Shown piece after piece: positions 7,724-16,301 of a stretch of DNA of 64,000 bases. The DNA lies in assembly GCF_020150815.1 (NCBI RefSeq), contig NZ_CP083723.1, forward strand, positions 1,674,001 to 1,738,000. Direction: 5' to 3'. Below the pieces are notes generated by a model. That model was not told the DNA's origin and searched no databases. It worked only from the letters and a program-made list of their open reading frames with translations. Positions within the stretch are counted from its first letter, which is position 1, and every line of letters starts with the position of its first letter. This stretch comes from Haloprofundus salilacus. Lineage in GTDB: Archaea > Halobacteriota > Halobacteria > Halobacteriales > Haloferacaceae. The position numbers and the translations under genes are program-made.

Positions 7724-8064
7724 GCGCGCGCACCGACTCGGCGCTGACGCCGATACGAACCGGTCGCTACGCCGAACTCGCGCTGATTCTCGCCACCGTC
7801 GTCGGCGTTGCGGCGACGACGGTCCACTGGACGGGTCTCCTCGTCGGCGGCGCCCTCGTCGGGTTGCTCGCCGCGTCGCTCTCGCGCGCGGTCGTCAACG
7901 GTCTCACCTTCGGACTTGTCGTCCTGTTCGCCTTCGCAGCGTGGCTCCTGTACGAGGGAGCGCTTCCGGTCGCACTGCAGACGGGTGACATCTGGGCGCT
8001 GACCGCCGTCGCGGCGTTCGGTCTCCCGCTCGCGGCAGCCATCGCGGTTCGAGCGCTCGTCTGA
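7720..8064 (+). CDS. Small membrane protein, 114 aa
   Basis: The frame starts at GTG 7720 within the overlap with the miniprotein ORF. There are three to four hydrophobic segments (about residues 18-36, 39-53, 60-78 and 90-112) and little polar sequence besides the first 17 residues. No family was recognised. It probably forms one transcription unit with the miniprotein ORF. Confidence 0.65.
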   Translation: MSARTDSALTPIRTGRYAELALILATVVGVAATTVHWTGLLVGGALVGLLAASLSRAVVNGLTFGLVVLFAFAAWLLYEGALPVALQTGDIWALTAVAAFGLPLAAAIAVRALV

Positions 8065-8110
8065 GGTCGACTCGCACCGCCTCGCGGGGTCGCTCACGGG
8101 GCCATAGAAC

Positions 8111-8117
8111 TATATTT
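8111..8117 (+). promoter_or_regulatory. TATA box of the CDP-alcohol phosphatidyltransferase gene
   Basis: TATATTT is centred 24 bases before GTG 8138 and 18 bases before GTG 8132. The spacing favours the downstream GTG as a leaderless start. Confidence 0.5.
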
Positions 8118-8137
8118 CAAGCACCCTATGAGTGGAT

Positions 8138-8956
8138 GTGTCCGGTAGCAATCGCCTCCGCAGCGAGAGCGCGCTCGCCAGTCTCCGCCGCCGTCTCGGG
8201 ACTTTCGCTGGCGTCGCCGTGCTCGCGACGTTGCTCATCGGCGGTGCGCTCTCCGCGTCTCGCCTCTCGACGACGACGGTCGGAGCGTGGCTTCTCGTCG
8301 CCGCCGCGGTCCTCGCGCTCGAACTCGGATGGGCCGTTCACCGACTCGACCGAAACCGGCGGACGGGCGAAACGCTGTTGGCCCGCTTCGGCACCGGCAA
8401 CCTCGTCACGCTCGGTCGCGGCGTCCTCTTGGCGTGGGTCGCCGCGTTCGCCGTCGTCGACTGGACCGACATCGCCGCGCTCCTGTGGATTCCCGGCGTG
8501 CTCTACGGAACCGCCGCCGCGCTCGACGCCGTCGACGGCGCGCTGGCGCGCCGAACCGACCGGGTGACCGAACTGGGAGCGTCGCTGGACCTCGAGTACG
8601 ACGCGCTCGGCGTGCTCGTCGCCTGCTCGGTCGGCGTCGCCGCCGGTCTCCTCCCGGTCTGGTACCTCTCGGTCGGTCTCGCGCGCTACATGTTTGGTCT
8701 CGCGCGCTCCCTGCGCCGCCGCCGCGGCGCACCCGTCTACGACCTGCCGCAGCGCGTCAGTCGCCGCCTGCTCGCGGGGCTGCAGATGGCGTTTCTGGCC
8801 GTCGCGCTGTCGCCGGTTCCCGGTCAGCGGGCCAGAACCGTCGGTGCAGTGGCGTTCGGGGGGACGCTGCTGCTCGGGTTCGTCCGAGACTGGTTGTACG
8901 TTTCAGGACGCATCGGCGACGCCGCGCCGAAACCGGCCGAACACGCCATCGACTGA
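8138..8956 (+). CDS. CDP-alcohol phosphatidyltransferase family protein, about 272 aa
   Basis: The family signature D-G-x2-A-R-x8-G-x3-D-x3-D is complete (about residues 133-155: DGALAR, then G, then D-L-E-Y-D). These aspartates bind the metal that activates the attacking alcohol. The protein has about eight membrane helices, as expected for an integral enzyme that transfers a phospholipid group from a CDP-lipid to an alcohol such as glycerol phosphate, serine or inositol phosphate. The exact acceptor cannot be read from the sequence; in haloarchaea these enzymes make archaeal phospholipid head groups. The start is uncertain between GTG 8132 and GTG 8138. A convergent methyltransferase lies downstream. 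Confidence 0.88.
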   Translation: MSGSNRLRSESALASLRRRLGTFAGVAVLATLLIGGALSASRLSTTTVGAWLLVAAAVLALELGWAVHRLDRNRRTGETLLARFGTGNLVTLGRGVLLAWVAAFAVVDWTDIAALLWIPGVLYGTAAALDAVDGALARRTDRVTELGASLDLEYDALGVLVACSVGVAAGLLPVWYLSVGLARYMFGLARSLRRRRGAPVYDLPQRVSRRLLAGLQMAFLAVALSPVPGQRARTVGAVAFGGTLLLGFVRDWLYVSGRIGDAAPKPAEHAID

Positions 8957-9002
8957 CGGCGTTCCGACCGAGACGCCAACGTTTCGGCCGAGAACCCGGC
9001 GT

Positions 9003-9923
9003 TCAGCACCGACCGTACACGTCGAGGTGGTGCGCGACGAGCGAGAGTTCGCCGCGCTCGACGGCCGCGTGTCGCTCGTCGACCCACGCGTCGAAGCGGT
9101 CGATCTCACCCGTCCCTCCGACGGCGTCATCGAAGAAGGAGAGCAGGTGGTGGAGGAAGTACGCCTCGTCGCCCGCGTACGGGGTCGTGACCACCCAGTC
9201 GGAGCCGCCGGCTGAGAGTATCTCCCCGCCGAACTCCGGGACTGTCGCAAGCAGTTCCCTGCCCGTCCGACTCCCGCCGGGGCGCTCGGGTGCGTCCATC
9301 GTCTCGTGGTAGGCGTCGACGACTCGAGCCTCCAGTTCGGGGTCGGGTGTCGGCGCGAAGCCCGTCTCGCCGTCGAACGTGACGGGGAAGTACCAGCGCC
9401 CGCCGTCGGCGAGCGCCGAGAAGACGAGCGGCAGCGCGCGGTTCAACTCGACGATGTCCAGAAACGCGGCGGCGACGACGAGGTCCCACGTCGCTTCGGC
9501 GTCGGCGAGGAGGTCGAAGGCGTCGGCGGCGACCAAGGAGACGGCGATTCGCTCCGTCCCCGTCGAGAGCAGGAGGTCGGCGTCCGCGTCGCCCTCGTCG
9601 CCCCCGCTGCCCTCGTCGACGGCGTACCCCGCGTCTCTCGCCCAGTCGACGCACCTCTCGTAGCCGCGTCCGAGGGTCGATTCGTCGCGGTCGACGAGCG
9701 TGTAGGAGACGCGGTCGGGCAGTCGGTTCCAGTCGAGCAGGCGGCGGAGCATCGAGCCGAGACCGCCCCCGACGTCGAGGACGCGAACGTCGCCGCGGCG
9801 GTCGGCGATTTCGGCGAGGTCGGCGGTCAGTTCGTCGAGCGTCGGACGGTGGAGCGCCCGGTCGTCGACGCGCTCTTTCGCCGCGAGATAGCGCTGAAAC
9901 GAGTACGACTCGGGACGTGACAC
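9003..9923 (-). CDS. Class I SAM-dependent methyltransferase, 306 aa
   Basis: The start is GTG 9923, with a CTCTTTG element about 27 bases upstream. The SAM-binding motif I is V-L-D-V-G-G-G-L-G (about residues 48-56). The acidic end of strand two is 'LVDRDES', and motif IV-like 'WDLVVAAAFLDIV' follows. The rest is a mixed insertion and C-terminal region with many aromatic residues. The substrate is unknown. Small-molecule or lipid methylation is plausible given the neighbouring lipid enzyme, but that is inference from context. Confidence 0.8.
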   Translation of the reverse strand: MSRPESYSFQRYLAAKERVDDRALHRPTLDELTADLAEIADRRGDVRVLDVGGGLGSMLRRLLDWNRLPDRVSYTLVDRDESTLGRGYERCVDWARDAGYAVDEGSGGDEGDADADLLLSTGTERIAVSLVAADAFDLLADAEATWDLVVAAAFLDIVELNRALPLVFSALADGGRWYFPVTFDGETGFAPTPDPELEARVVDAYHETMDAPERPGGSRTGRELLATVPEFGGEILSAGGSDWVVTTPYAGDEAYFLHHLLSFFDDAVGGTGEIDRFDAWVDERHAAVERGELSLVAHHLDVYGRC

Positions 9924-10082
9924 GACCGTACGTCGGCGGCGGACGGCAAAGAGCTACTGACGATGGAGACGGCTCGACCGAGACGGGGCGGCAGCCGATG
10001 ACTGACGGGTGGCTGACGGGCGACTGACAGCTGTCTTCGCGTCCGGAAACTATTTGCTTCGGGTGTGGTGAAGTAGCATCAA

Positions 10083-12353
10083 ATGAACAGCGACGTAATC
10101 GAGACAGTTACCGGGTGGGAGGAGCGACCGTTCGGCGACGGCTACGCCGGTCTCTCCGAACTCGCGGATGCGGGGTTCACCGGGGCGGTCAGCGCCGACA
10201 TGGCGTGGGCGTTCATGGTCAACGGCCGCGTCGTCGGCGTTTTCGAAGGAGCGATAGAGTCCTTCGAGAACGCCGACGGCACCGCCTACGCCGCGCCGGA
10301 TCCCTCGCTGCCGCTCCTCTTTACGATGCAGGAGCGAGGCGGCGAGACCCGCGCGAACTACTACACGAACGAGACGTCGATTTCGGAGGCCGACGCCACG
10401 CTGAAAGCGGGCAACTTCACGGGTTACATCGAACTCTCCGAGCACGTGCTGTCGGGCGACTACTACGTCGTCTACCACGGCGGCAAGTCGATGAGCGTCG
10501 CGTTCGTAGGCAACAGTCGGACGCTGTTGACGGGCGAGGAGGCGTTCAAGCGCGCCGACGACGAGGTCGGCATCTTCGAGGTGAAAGCCGTCGATGTCGA
10601 CGTAGTCGAGATTCCGGAACCGGAACCGGAACCCGAGCTTGAAACGGACGACGAGGACGCGGAGCAGGAGGACGTGACGTTCAGCGCCGTCGGAGCCGAC
10701 TTGGACGCGCCGGAAGCCGAGTCGGTTGAGGCGACCGACGCGACTGACGCGACCGAGGCGGAGACGGAACCGGCGGTCGACGAGACGCCGGGAGGTTCGG
10801 AGGCGACGGACTCGCTCTCGGAATCGACTGCCGAGACGGGACCGAACGACATACCAGCGAACGAGACGGCGCCCGACGAGACCAATACCGCTGCACGCGT
10901 TGAGGCGGAGCGCCCGAGCGACGCTCCGACGGATACTGCGCCCGGAGGCGCACCTGCCGAGCGTCCCGACGCCGCGGAAACCGGCGACAGCGCGGCGGCC
11001 GATCGCGCGGCGACCGACGACGCCGCCGAAGTTGGCGGGAGCGACCCGAGCGACGAACCGACGACCGACCCGCTCGAAACGACGGGCGCACCGGCTTCGA
11101 CGTCCGCGAACGCCAAGCCCTCGAAGGCGGCGAGCGGAGCGGAAGACCCGGACGTGTTCTCCGAAGAGGCCGAGTGGCGCAACGCGAAGTCGATACCGGC
11201 GCTCGACCCCGAGGAGACGGAGGTGGCCGTCCCGTCGAGCGACGACGCCAAGCGGCGGCGGCGACAGATGCAGCGCCGTAGGCAGGTGGCGCGGGCCGAA
11301 CAGTCACAAGACGACGGCGCTCAGTCGCGACGCCGACAGGTGGCTCGGGAACAGCAGACCGCCGCCCAGCAGCAGTCGACCCCCGAGAACGCAGACCTCG
11401 AACAGCGACTCGAACGCGCCGTCGCCGCGAAGAAGACCGCCGAGACCGAGCGCCAGCAGGCGGTCGAGCGACTCTCTGAGGTCGAAACCGAGCGCGACGA
11501 GCAGCGCGAACGCGCCGACCGCCTTGCGGAGACGGTCGAGCGGTTGGAGGCCGAAGTCGAGTCGCTCGAAGAACGACTCGCCGCCGCCGAAACCGGAAGC
11601 GACGGCGCAGCGTCGGCGCCGGAGCGGACGATGGGGCGCAAGGAGGCGCTCGACGGGACGAACCTGTTCGTCCGTTACGGCACCAAGAGCGGCGGCACGC
11701 TGGAGAAGGCTCACGCGGGCGAGGTCGACCGCCCCGAGGTCATCGAAAACCTCCGGCTCGAACACCACACCCGATTCGAGACCGACGACCTCCACGTCGA
11801 GGGGGAGTCCTACGAGGAGTTCCTCGAAGGCACTGTCGAGTACGGCTTCGTGAAGTGGGTCGTCGACAACCTGCTGTACGAGATTCGCGACACGGGCAAC
11901 GTGAGCGCGATGCAGGACCTGTTCGATGCGATTCCGAAGGTCGACCGCGCCGAACTCGGCGGCGACGTCTCTGTGCAGTTCATCGAGAACGGCGAGGAAC
12001 ACCGCGAGCAGCGGACATTCGACGTGGTGCTCCGCGACCGGATGGGCAACCCGCTTCTGGTCGCCGACCTCAACGACTCGCGGGCGGCGGCGTCGGAGGC
12101 GATGATGTCGTCGCTCGTCCAAAACGCCGGGCAGGTCGCGGAGTCGAGCGAATCGCTGGGGGCGGCGTTCCTCGTGACGACGAGTTACTTCGAGCCGGAA
12201 GCGTTGGAGACGGCCGCCGACGCGACTGGCGGCGGGTTACTCAGCCGCGGCAAGCGAAAGAGCCTGGTGCGACTCTCCAGAAAGCGGGGGTTCCACCTCT
12301 GTCTCGTCGAAACCCGTAATGGCGACTTCCACCTGAACGTTCCCGAACTCTGA
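10083..12353 (+). CDS. Large haloarchaeal protein with acidic linker, coiled coil and C-terminal alpha/beta domain, 756 aa
   Basis: Three regions can be seen. The N-terminal domain (about 1-180) is globular, with motifs GYAGLSEL and YYVVYHGGKSMSVAF. A low-complexity linker (about 180-400), extremely rich in Glu, Asp, Thr and Ala, begins with a PEPEPEPE run. Then come a basic patch (RRRRQMQRRRQ) and a heptad coiled coil (about 435-505). The C-terminal domain (about 520-756) contains 'DVVLRDRMGNPLLVADLND' (one residue short of twenty), which resembles the core of restriction-endonuclease-like or RecB-type folds. In databases similar haloarchaeal proteins are loosely called transcriptional regulators; I see no HTH. 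A CTATTTGC element lies 30 bases upstream. Confidence 0.75.
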   Translation: MNSDVIETVTGWEERPFGDGYAGLSELADAGFTGAVSADMAWAFMVNGRVVGVFEGAIESFENADGTAYAAPDPSLPLLFTMQERGGETRANYYTNETSISEADATLKAGNFTGYIELSEHVLSGDYYVVYHGGKSMSVAFVGNSRTLLTGEEAFKRADDEVGIFEVKAVDVDVVEIPEPEPEPELETDDEDAEQEDVTFSAVGADLDAPEAESVEATDATDATEAETEPAVDETPGGSEATDSLSESTAETGPNDIPANETAPDETNTAARVEAERPSDAPTDTAPGGAPAERPDAAETGDSAAADRAATDDAAEVGGSDPSDEPTTDPLETTGAPASTSANAKPSKAASGAEDPDVFSEEAEWRNAKSIPALDPEETEVAVPSSDDAKRRRRQMQRRRQVARAEQSQDDGAQSRRRQVAREQQTAAQQQSTPENADLEQRLERAVAAKKTAETERQQAVERLSEVETERDEQRERADRLAETVERLEAEVESLEERLAAAETGSDGAASAPERTMGRKEALDGTNLFVRYGTKSGGTLEKAHAGEVDRPEVIENLRLEHHTRFETDDLHVEGESYEEFLEGTVEYGFVKWVVDNLLYEIRDTGNVSAMQDLFDAIPKVDRAELGGDVSVQFIENGEEHREQRTFDVVLRDRMGNPLLVADLNDSRAAASEAMMSSLVQNAGQVAESSESLGAAFLVTTSYFEPEALETAADATGGGLLSRGKRKSLVRLSRKRGFHLCLVETRNGDFHLNVPEL

Positions 12354-12361
12354 GCGAGAAA

Positions 12362-12667
12362 CTATCCTTCGACTTCGACCGCGTCTTCGATCTTCATCGT
12401 GTCGAGCTTGTCGACGATCTCGTCGAGCTTACCGTCGAGTTCGTCGACGAACTCGGCCGTTCGTTCGGTCGTGATCGCTCCCTGACTGGACGGCTCGATG
12501 AGGTTCTCCTCTTCGAGGACGCGCAGCGAGTAGCGCACTTTGTGGTGGGGGTAGCCGGTCTCGTTGGACATCTTTACGATGCCGATCGGTTCGTTCTCGA
12601 TGACCATCTTCAGCACCTGGAGGTGTCGTTCGAGCATGTCCACCTCTTTCTCGAGTCTATCTATCAT
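12362..12667 (-). CDS. Small winged-helix regulator with coiled-coil ends, 101 aa
   Basis: The start is ATG 12667 (MIDRLEKEV), preceded by a TTTAAA box 30 bases upstream; longer frames lack a start signal. An N-terminal amphipathic helix is followed by a winged helix (about 25-70: 'GIVKMSNETGYPHHKVRYSL' then R-V-L-E-E-E-N-L-I) and a second coiled-coil helix. This is the layout of a dimeric archaeal repressor-like protein. It faces purA across a 238-base region with several palindromes, so autoregulation or control of purine synthesis are both possible; neither is shown. Confidence 0.8.
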   Translation of the reverse strand: MIDRLEKEVDMLERHLQVLKMVIENEPIGIVKMSNETGYPHHKVRYSLRVLEEENLIEPSSQGAITTERTAEFVDELDGKLDEIVDKLDTMKIEDAVEVEG

Positions 12668-12905
12668 GCCATTTGTTAACTTGTCTTTTGTCCCTTTAAA
12701 AGTTGCTGTCGAAGCCGACGAATAACAGTTGGGATTGTCATTGTACAACACGTGTATTGTTAACCGTTTGGATTCGCCACGGGGAGCGGGGAGATACACG
12801 TTCGTGTTCAACACTCTGTAAGCGAGTGAACAGCTGTGCGCACCCGTGTTCATTTTCCAAGGGCGGACCGTAACCGGTTTAGCGAGTCGTGCAGAATCGG
12901 CGACT
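12668..12905 (+). promoter_or_regulatory. Divergent promoter region between the winged-helix gene and purA
   Basis: No gene is seen here. The region is AT-richer than its surroundings. It contains TTTAAA at 12695-12700 (box for the regulator on the minus strand), TTGTACAA at 12741-12748 and ACACGTGT at 12748-12755 (two perfect 8-base palindromes sharing a base), and GTTAAC at both 12675-12680 and 12759-12764. A weak GGTTTAG element near 12874 is at the right distance for purA. The palindromes are candidate operators. Confidence 0.5.
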
Positions 12906-14240
12906 ATGACTGTCACAATCGTCGGCTCGCAGTTGGGCGACGAAGGCAAGGGCGCACTCGTCGACCTCTGGGGCGGCGACGCCGACGTGGTCGTCCGGTA
13001 TCAGGGCGGCGACAACGCCGGGCACACCGTCGTCGAGGCGGGCACCGAGTACAAACTCTCGCTGGTCCCCAGCGGCGCGGTGCGGGGTAAAATCGGCGTA
13101 CTCGGAAACGGCTGCGTCGTCAACCCCGAGACGCTGTTCGACGAACTCGACACGCTGCGCGAGCGTGGTCTCGACCCCGACGTGCGCGTCGCCAAGCGGG
13201 CACACGTCATCCTCCCGTACCACCGCCGACTCGACGGCATCGAGGAGGAGGCGAAAGCCGAGTCGGGCGTGAAAGTCGGCACCACCGGCCGCGGCATCGG
13301 CCCGACGTACGAGGACAAGGCGGGTCGCCGCGGTATCCGCGTTGGCGACCTGCTCGACCCGGAGATACTCCGCAACCGACTGGAGTACGTCGTCCCACAG
13401 AAGCGTGCGCTCGTCGAGGACGTCTACGGCTTGGAGGCCGGCGAGGAACTCGACGTCGACGCCCTCCACGAGCAGTACAGCGAGTACGGCCGTCGCCTCG
13501 CCGAGGAGGGGATGCTCGTTGACGCCGGCGACTTCCTCTACCACCGGCGCGCCGAAGGGGACAACGTGATGTTCGAGGGCGCGCAGGGCACGCTCATCGA
13601 CATCGACCACGGCAACTACCCGTACGTCACCTCCTCGAACCCGACTGCGGGCGGCGCCGCCACCGGGTCGGGCGTCGGACCGACCGTCGTCGGCCGCGGC
13701 GAAGTCGTCGGCATCGTCAAAGCGTACCTCTCACGTGTTGGCGAGGGGCCGCTCCCGACCGAACTCGACGGCGACGAGCGCGAGGAGGAACTCGCGGACT
13801 TCATCCGCGAGAAGGGCGGCGAGTTCGGCACCGTCACGGGTCGCCCGCGCCGCATCGGATGGCTCGACGTGCCGATGCTCCGACACGCGTCGCGCACGAG
13901 CGGCTTCACCGGCATCGCCGTCAACCACGTCGACGTGCTCGCCGGACTGGACGAACTGAAGGTCGGCCACGCGTACGAACTCGACGGCGAGGAGATTCGG
14001 ACGATTCCGTCGACCACCGAGGAGTGGGCCCGCTGCGAACCCGTGCTGAAGGAGTTCGAACCGTGGCCCGAGGTCGACTGGACCGAAGTGTCCGAGGAGG
14101 GCAACGAGGCCATCCCCGAGGCCGCCCGCGACTACCTCGACTACCTGAGCGAGCAGGTCGACGCGCCCGTCTACGCCGTCGGCGTCGGCCCGGACCGCGA
14201 GCAGTCGGTCGAACTCGCGAACCCGTTCGAGTCACGGTAA
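12906..14240 (+). CDS. purA: Adenylosuccinate synthetase, 444 aa
   Basis: PurA condenses IMP with aspartate, using GTP, in the first committed step to AMP. The N-terminal loop Q-L-G-D-E-G-K-G-A (about 9-17) is the GTP/IMP phosphate loop, with catalytic Asp and a later His in 'DNAGHTVV'. 'TTGRGIGPTYEDK' and 'FEGAQGTLID' are further signature segments, and 'TGRPRRIGW' is present near residue 310. The length is normal for the family. ATG 12906 was chosen because MTVTIVGS aligns with other PurA N-termini. It is divergent from a winged-helix regulator gene. The stop lies within an 18-base tandem repeat. Confidence 0.96.
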   Translation: MTVTIVGSQLGDEGKGALVDLWGGDADVVVRYQGGDNAGHTVVEAGTEYKLSLVPSGAVRGKIGVLGNGCVVNPETLFDELDTLRERGLDPDVRVAKRAHVILPYHRRLDGIEEEAKAESGVKVGTTGRGIGPTYEDKAGRRGIRVGDLLDPEILRNRLEYVVPQKRALVEDVYGLEAGEELDVDALHEQYSEYGRRLAEEGMLVDAGDFLYHRRAEGDNVMFEGAQGTLIDIDHGNYPYVTSSNPTAGGAATGSGVGPTVVGRGEVVGIVKAYLSRVGEGPLPTELDGDEREEELADFIREKGGEFGTVTGRPRRIGWLDVPMLRHASRTSGFTGIAVNHVDVLAGLDELKVGHAYELDGEEIRTIPSTTEEWARCEPVLKEFEPWPEVDWTEVSEEGNEAIPEAARDYLDYLSEQVDAPVYAVGVGPDREQSVELANPFESR

Positions 14241-14276
14241 CCGTTCGAGTCGCAGTACCCGTTCGATACCGCTAAC
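14223..14276 (+). repeat. Three tandem 18-base units across the purA stop codon
   Basis: Units at 14223-14240, 14241-14258 and 14259-14276 all begin CCGTTCGA. The first two share 14 of 18 positions; the third is more diverged. The purA stop (TAA) is the end of unit one. Units two and three stay open in the purA frame. Confidence 0.7.
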
Positions 14277-14288
14277 TCGAACCGTCAC

Positions 14289-14293
14289 TTTTT
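14289..14293 (+). terminator. Possible oligo-T terminator downstream of purA
   Basis: A run of five T lies about 50 bases after the purA stop in GC-rich sequence. Archaeal intrinsic termination uses such T-runs, but five is short. Confidence 0.25.
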
Positions 14294-14438
14294 CGCGCGA
14301 ATCGCCCGACACCTCTCCGAACCGACACGCTCTTGCTATCTCCCCGAGTCCGACCGCTATGCTCGTCTCACCGACCGCGAGCGACTGGTCGGCGTCGCTC
14401 GGGAGACCCGGAACACCCGGACTGCTCGGGGGGTGCGA

Positions 14439-15251
14439 ATGAACGCATTTCGTCTCGTCCCGTTCTCGGAGACGATTCGAGACGCGGTTCCGCCGAGCGT
14501 CGCCGAGTGGTTCGTTCCCGCGACGGAACTCGGTGGCGTCGCCTTCGCGCTCGCGTTTCTCTGTCTGCTCTACTGGCTCACCGACCGCAACCGGGCGGCG
14601 ACGCTGACGGCGCTCGTCCTCGGCGGGGCCGCCCTCGTCGTCGGACTGAAGGGGGTGTTCGCGCTCCCGCGCCCGCCGGTCGAGACGGCGCTCGTCGTCG
14701 CGACCGGCTACGGATTTCCGAGCGGGCACGCGGTCATCGCGACGGTGCTGTACGGTGGTCTCGCCGCACTCGTCGACGCGGGTCGTCGCGGCGTTCGCTA
14801 CGCGTGCGCCGCGATTCTGATCGTCGTCGTCTCGCTCTCGCGGGTCGTCATCGGTGTCCACTACGTCGGCGACGTGTTCGCGGGCGCGGCGCTGGCGGCG
14901 GCGTTTCTGTGGGTCGCGCTGCGACTCGTCCGCGGACGGCCGCAGCGGGCGTTCGCGCTCGCGGCCGGTCTCGGCGCGTTCGCCTATGCGGCCGCCGGAC
15001 CGTCAGTCAACACCGTCACCGTCTTCGGCGCGAGCGTCGGCGGCGCACTGGCGTGGTACGTGCTCGACCCGGCGGCGCACCCGGCGACCCGACTGGAGGC
15101 GGCGACGCTCGCGCTCGTCGGCATTCCGGCGGTCGTCGGCATCCGCGTCGCCACCGAGGCCGCCGGGACGCTGTTCCCGCTGGTGTTCGCGCTCAGCGTG
15201 CTGCTCGTTGGGTTCGTCGTCGCCCTCCCCGTGGTCGTAGCGGAGCTATGA
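14439..15251 (+). CDS. PAP2-family membrane phosphatase, 270 aa
   Basis: All three catalytic motifs are present: K-x6-R-P (KGVFALPRP, about residue 72), P-S-G-H (about 97) and S-R-x5-H-x3-D (SRVVIGVHYVGD, about 133-144). The second histidine forms the phosphoenzyme in this superfamily. Eight or so hydrophobic helices place it in the membrane with the active site outside. Substrates are lipid phosphates or isoprenyl pyrophosphates; the choice cannot be made from sequence. ATG 14439 is preferred to GTG 14433. The frame upstream is open as far as the purA stop. Confidence 0.9.
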   Translation: MNAFRLVPFSETIRDAVPPSVAEWFVPATELGGVAFALAFLCLLYWLTDRNRAATLTALVLGGAALVVGLKGVFALPRPPVETALVVATGYGFPSGHAVIATVLYGGLAALVDAGRRGVRYACAAILIVVVSLSRVVIGVHYVGDVFAGAALAAAFLWVALRLVRGRPQRAFALAAGLGAFAYAAAGPSVNTVTVFGASVGGALAWYVLDPAAHPATRLEAATLALVGIPAVVGIRVATEAAGTLFPLVFALSVLLVGFVVALPVVVAEL

Positions 15252-15311
15252 ACGGACGTCGTCGCCGACGGTCCGTGACCGCGAGAACGGGAGTACCGGA
15301 GAATCCGCACG

Positions 15312-15320
15312 CTTTTTATC
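15312..15320 (+). promoter_or_regulatory. TATA box of the Trm112-like gene
   Basis: CTTTTTATC is centred 27 bases before the ATG at 15343. Confidence 0.55.
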
Positions 15321-15342
15321 CGGCGCGCCAACCTCCCGGACG

Positions 15343-15528
15343 ATGAAGGAATCCCTGATGGACATTCTCTGCGACCCGCTCGACAAGAGCGACCTCGAAC
15401 TGGAAGTCGACGAGCGCGACGGCGACGAGATACTCGAAGGTCGCCTCGTTGGGACGGGAACGGGCGAGGTGTACCCCATCGAGGACGGCATCCCGAACCT
15501 CCTGCCGCCGGACATGCGCGACGAGTGA
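15343..15528 (+). CDS. Trm112-like / UPF0434 methyltransferase-activator-type protein, 61 aa
   Basis: The short protein starts MKESLMDILCDPLDKSDL and ends 'YPIEDGIPNLLPPDM', the standard Trm112/YcaR pattern. Trm112 proteins bind and activate several RNA and protein methyltransferases. The usual zinc cysteines are reduced to one (C10), so it may fold without zinc, as haloarchaeal homologues often seem to. CTTTTTATC at 15312-15320 is 27 bases upstream, indicating a leaderless mRNA. Confidence 0.85.
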   Translation: MKESLMDILCDPLDKSDLELEVDERDGDEILEGRLVGTGTGEVYPIEDGIPNLLPPDMRDE

Positions 15529-15698
15529 GTTCCCCGCGACGCCGGTCGTAGACGCCCTGTTCTGGCCGTCCGAAGCGGCGGGCGCGTCGGAGGCGACGCC
15601 TCGTGGGCGGCCGAAATCGGGGAGTCGAGTTAAAAATCGTCCGGAGACGACCTGTAACGTCCTGTATCTTTTTCCCGACGCGTACTGTGGGGGCAGAC

Positions 15699-16277
15699 AT
15701 GTCACAGACGCTCCCGGTCGAAGTGAACGGCGAGCGACTCCACGCCGTGGACGCACCGGGCGAGTTCACGACGGCGGGGTCGTTCTTCGTCGACCTCGTC
15801 AACCGCGGTGAATCCGTCCACGTCCACCTGCGTCTCGGCGACGCGCTCTCGCGCGTCGCCCGACTCGACGCCGGCAACCACTACGTCGAACGGGGAGCGT
15901 CGCTCCCCGTTCGCATCGCCGTCGACGAGTCGCTCGACCGGACCGTAACCGGAACGATGGAGATATCGACAGGCTACGGCGCGAAGAAGACGACCGTCGA
16001 GGTGACGGTCGAACCGAAGCGAGCGGAACCGGAAGTCGCCGTCGACGAGCGACTCGGTCGACCCCCGTCGGCGGAGACGGCCTCGAAACCGGGACCGCTC
16101 GAGGACGTGCGCGACAGCGTCGGCGACGTCGGCGTCGTTCCGCTGGTCGGCGTCGGCGTCGTCGCACTGACGGCCGTCCTCGGCGTCGGCCTGATTCTCG
16201 ACAGCTCGCTGTTGCTTCTGGCCGCCGGCGTCGTCCTCGGCGTCGCGCTGAGCCTCGCGGCCAGTGAACTGCGCTGA
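15699..16277 (+). CDS. Haloarchaeal protein with beta domain and two C-terminal membrane helices, 192 aa
   Basis: Start ATG 15699 (MSQTLPVEVNGERL). The N-terminal 110 residues look like an immunoglobulin-like beta sandwich (alternating strands, 'VDLVNRGESVHVHLRL'). A linker and two adjoining hydrophobic helices (about 143-163 and 167-187) follow. The helices at the C-terminus suggest tail anchoring with the beta domain in the cytoplasm. The family is widespread in haloarchaea with no known role. A TATCTTTTT stretch lies about 30 bases upstream. Confidence 0.7.
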   Translation: MSQTLPVEVNGERLHAVDAPGEFTTAGSFFVDLVNRGESVHVHLRLGDALSRVARLDAGNHYVERGASLPVRIAVDESLDRTVTGTMEISTGYGAKKTTVEVTVEPKRAEPEVAVDERLGRPPSAETASKPGPLEDVRDSVGDVGVVPLVGVGVVALTAVLGVGLILDSSLLLLAAGVVLGVALSLAASELR

Positions 16278-16301
16278 ATCGGCGGAAAGCCGGGCGACGA
16301 A

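Noticed and set aside
10472-11251. Serine/alanine-rich minus-strand frame inside the 756-residue gene
   Set aside because: It mirrors the acidic linker codons; composition is repetitive and no promoter is seen.
14359-14442. 27-codon ORF overlapping the PAP2 start by four bases
   Set aside because: The overlap is suggestive but no TATA element lies at the right distance and the sequence is not protein-like.
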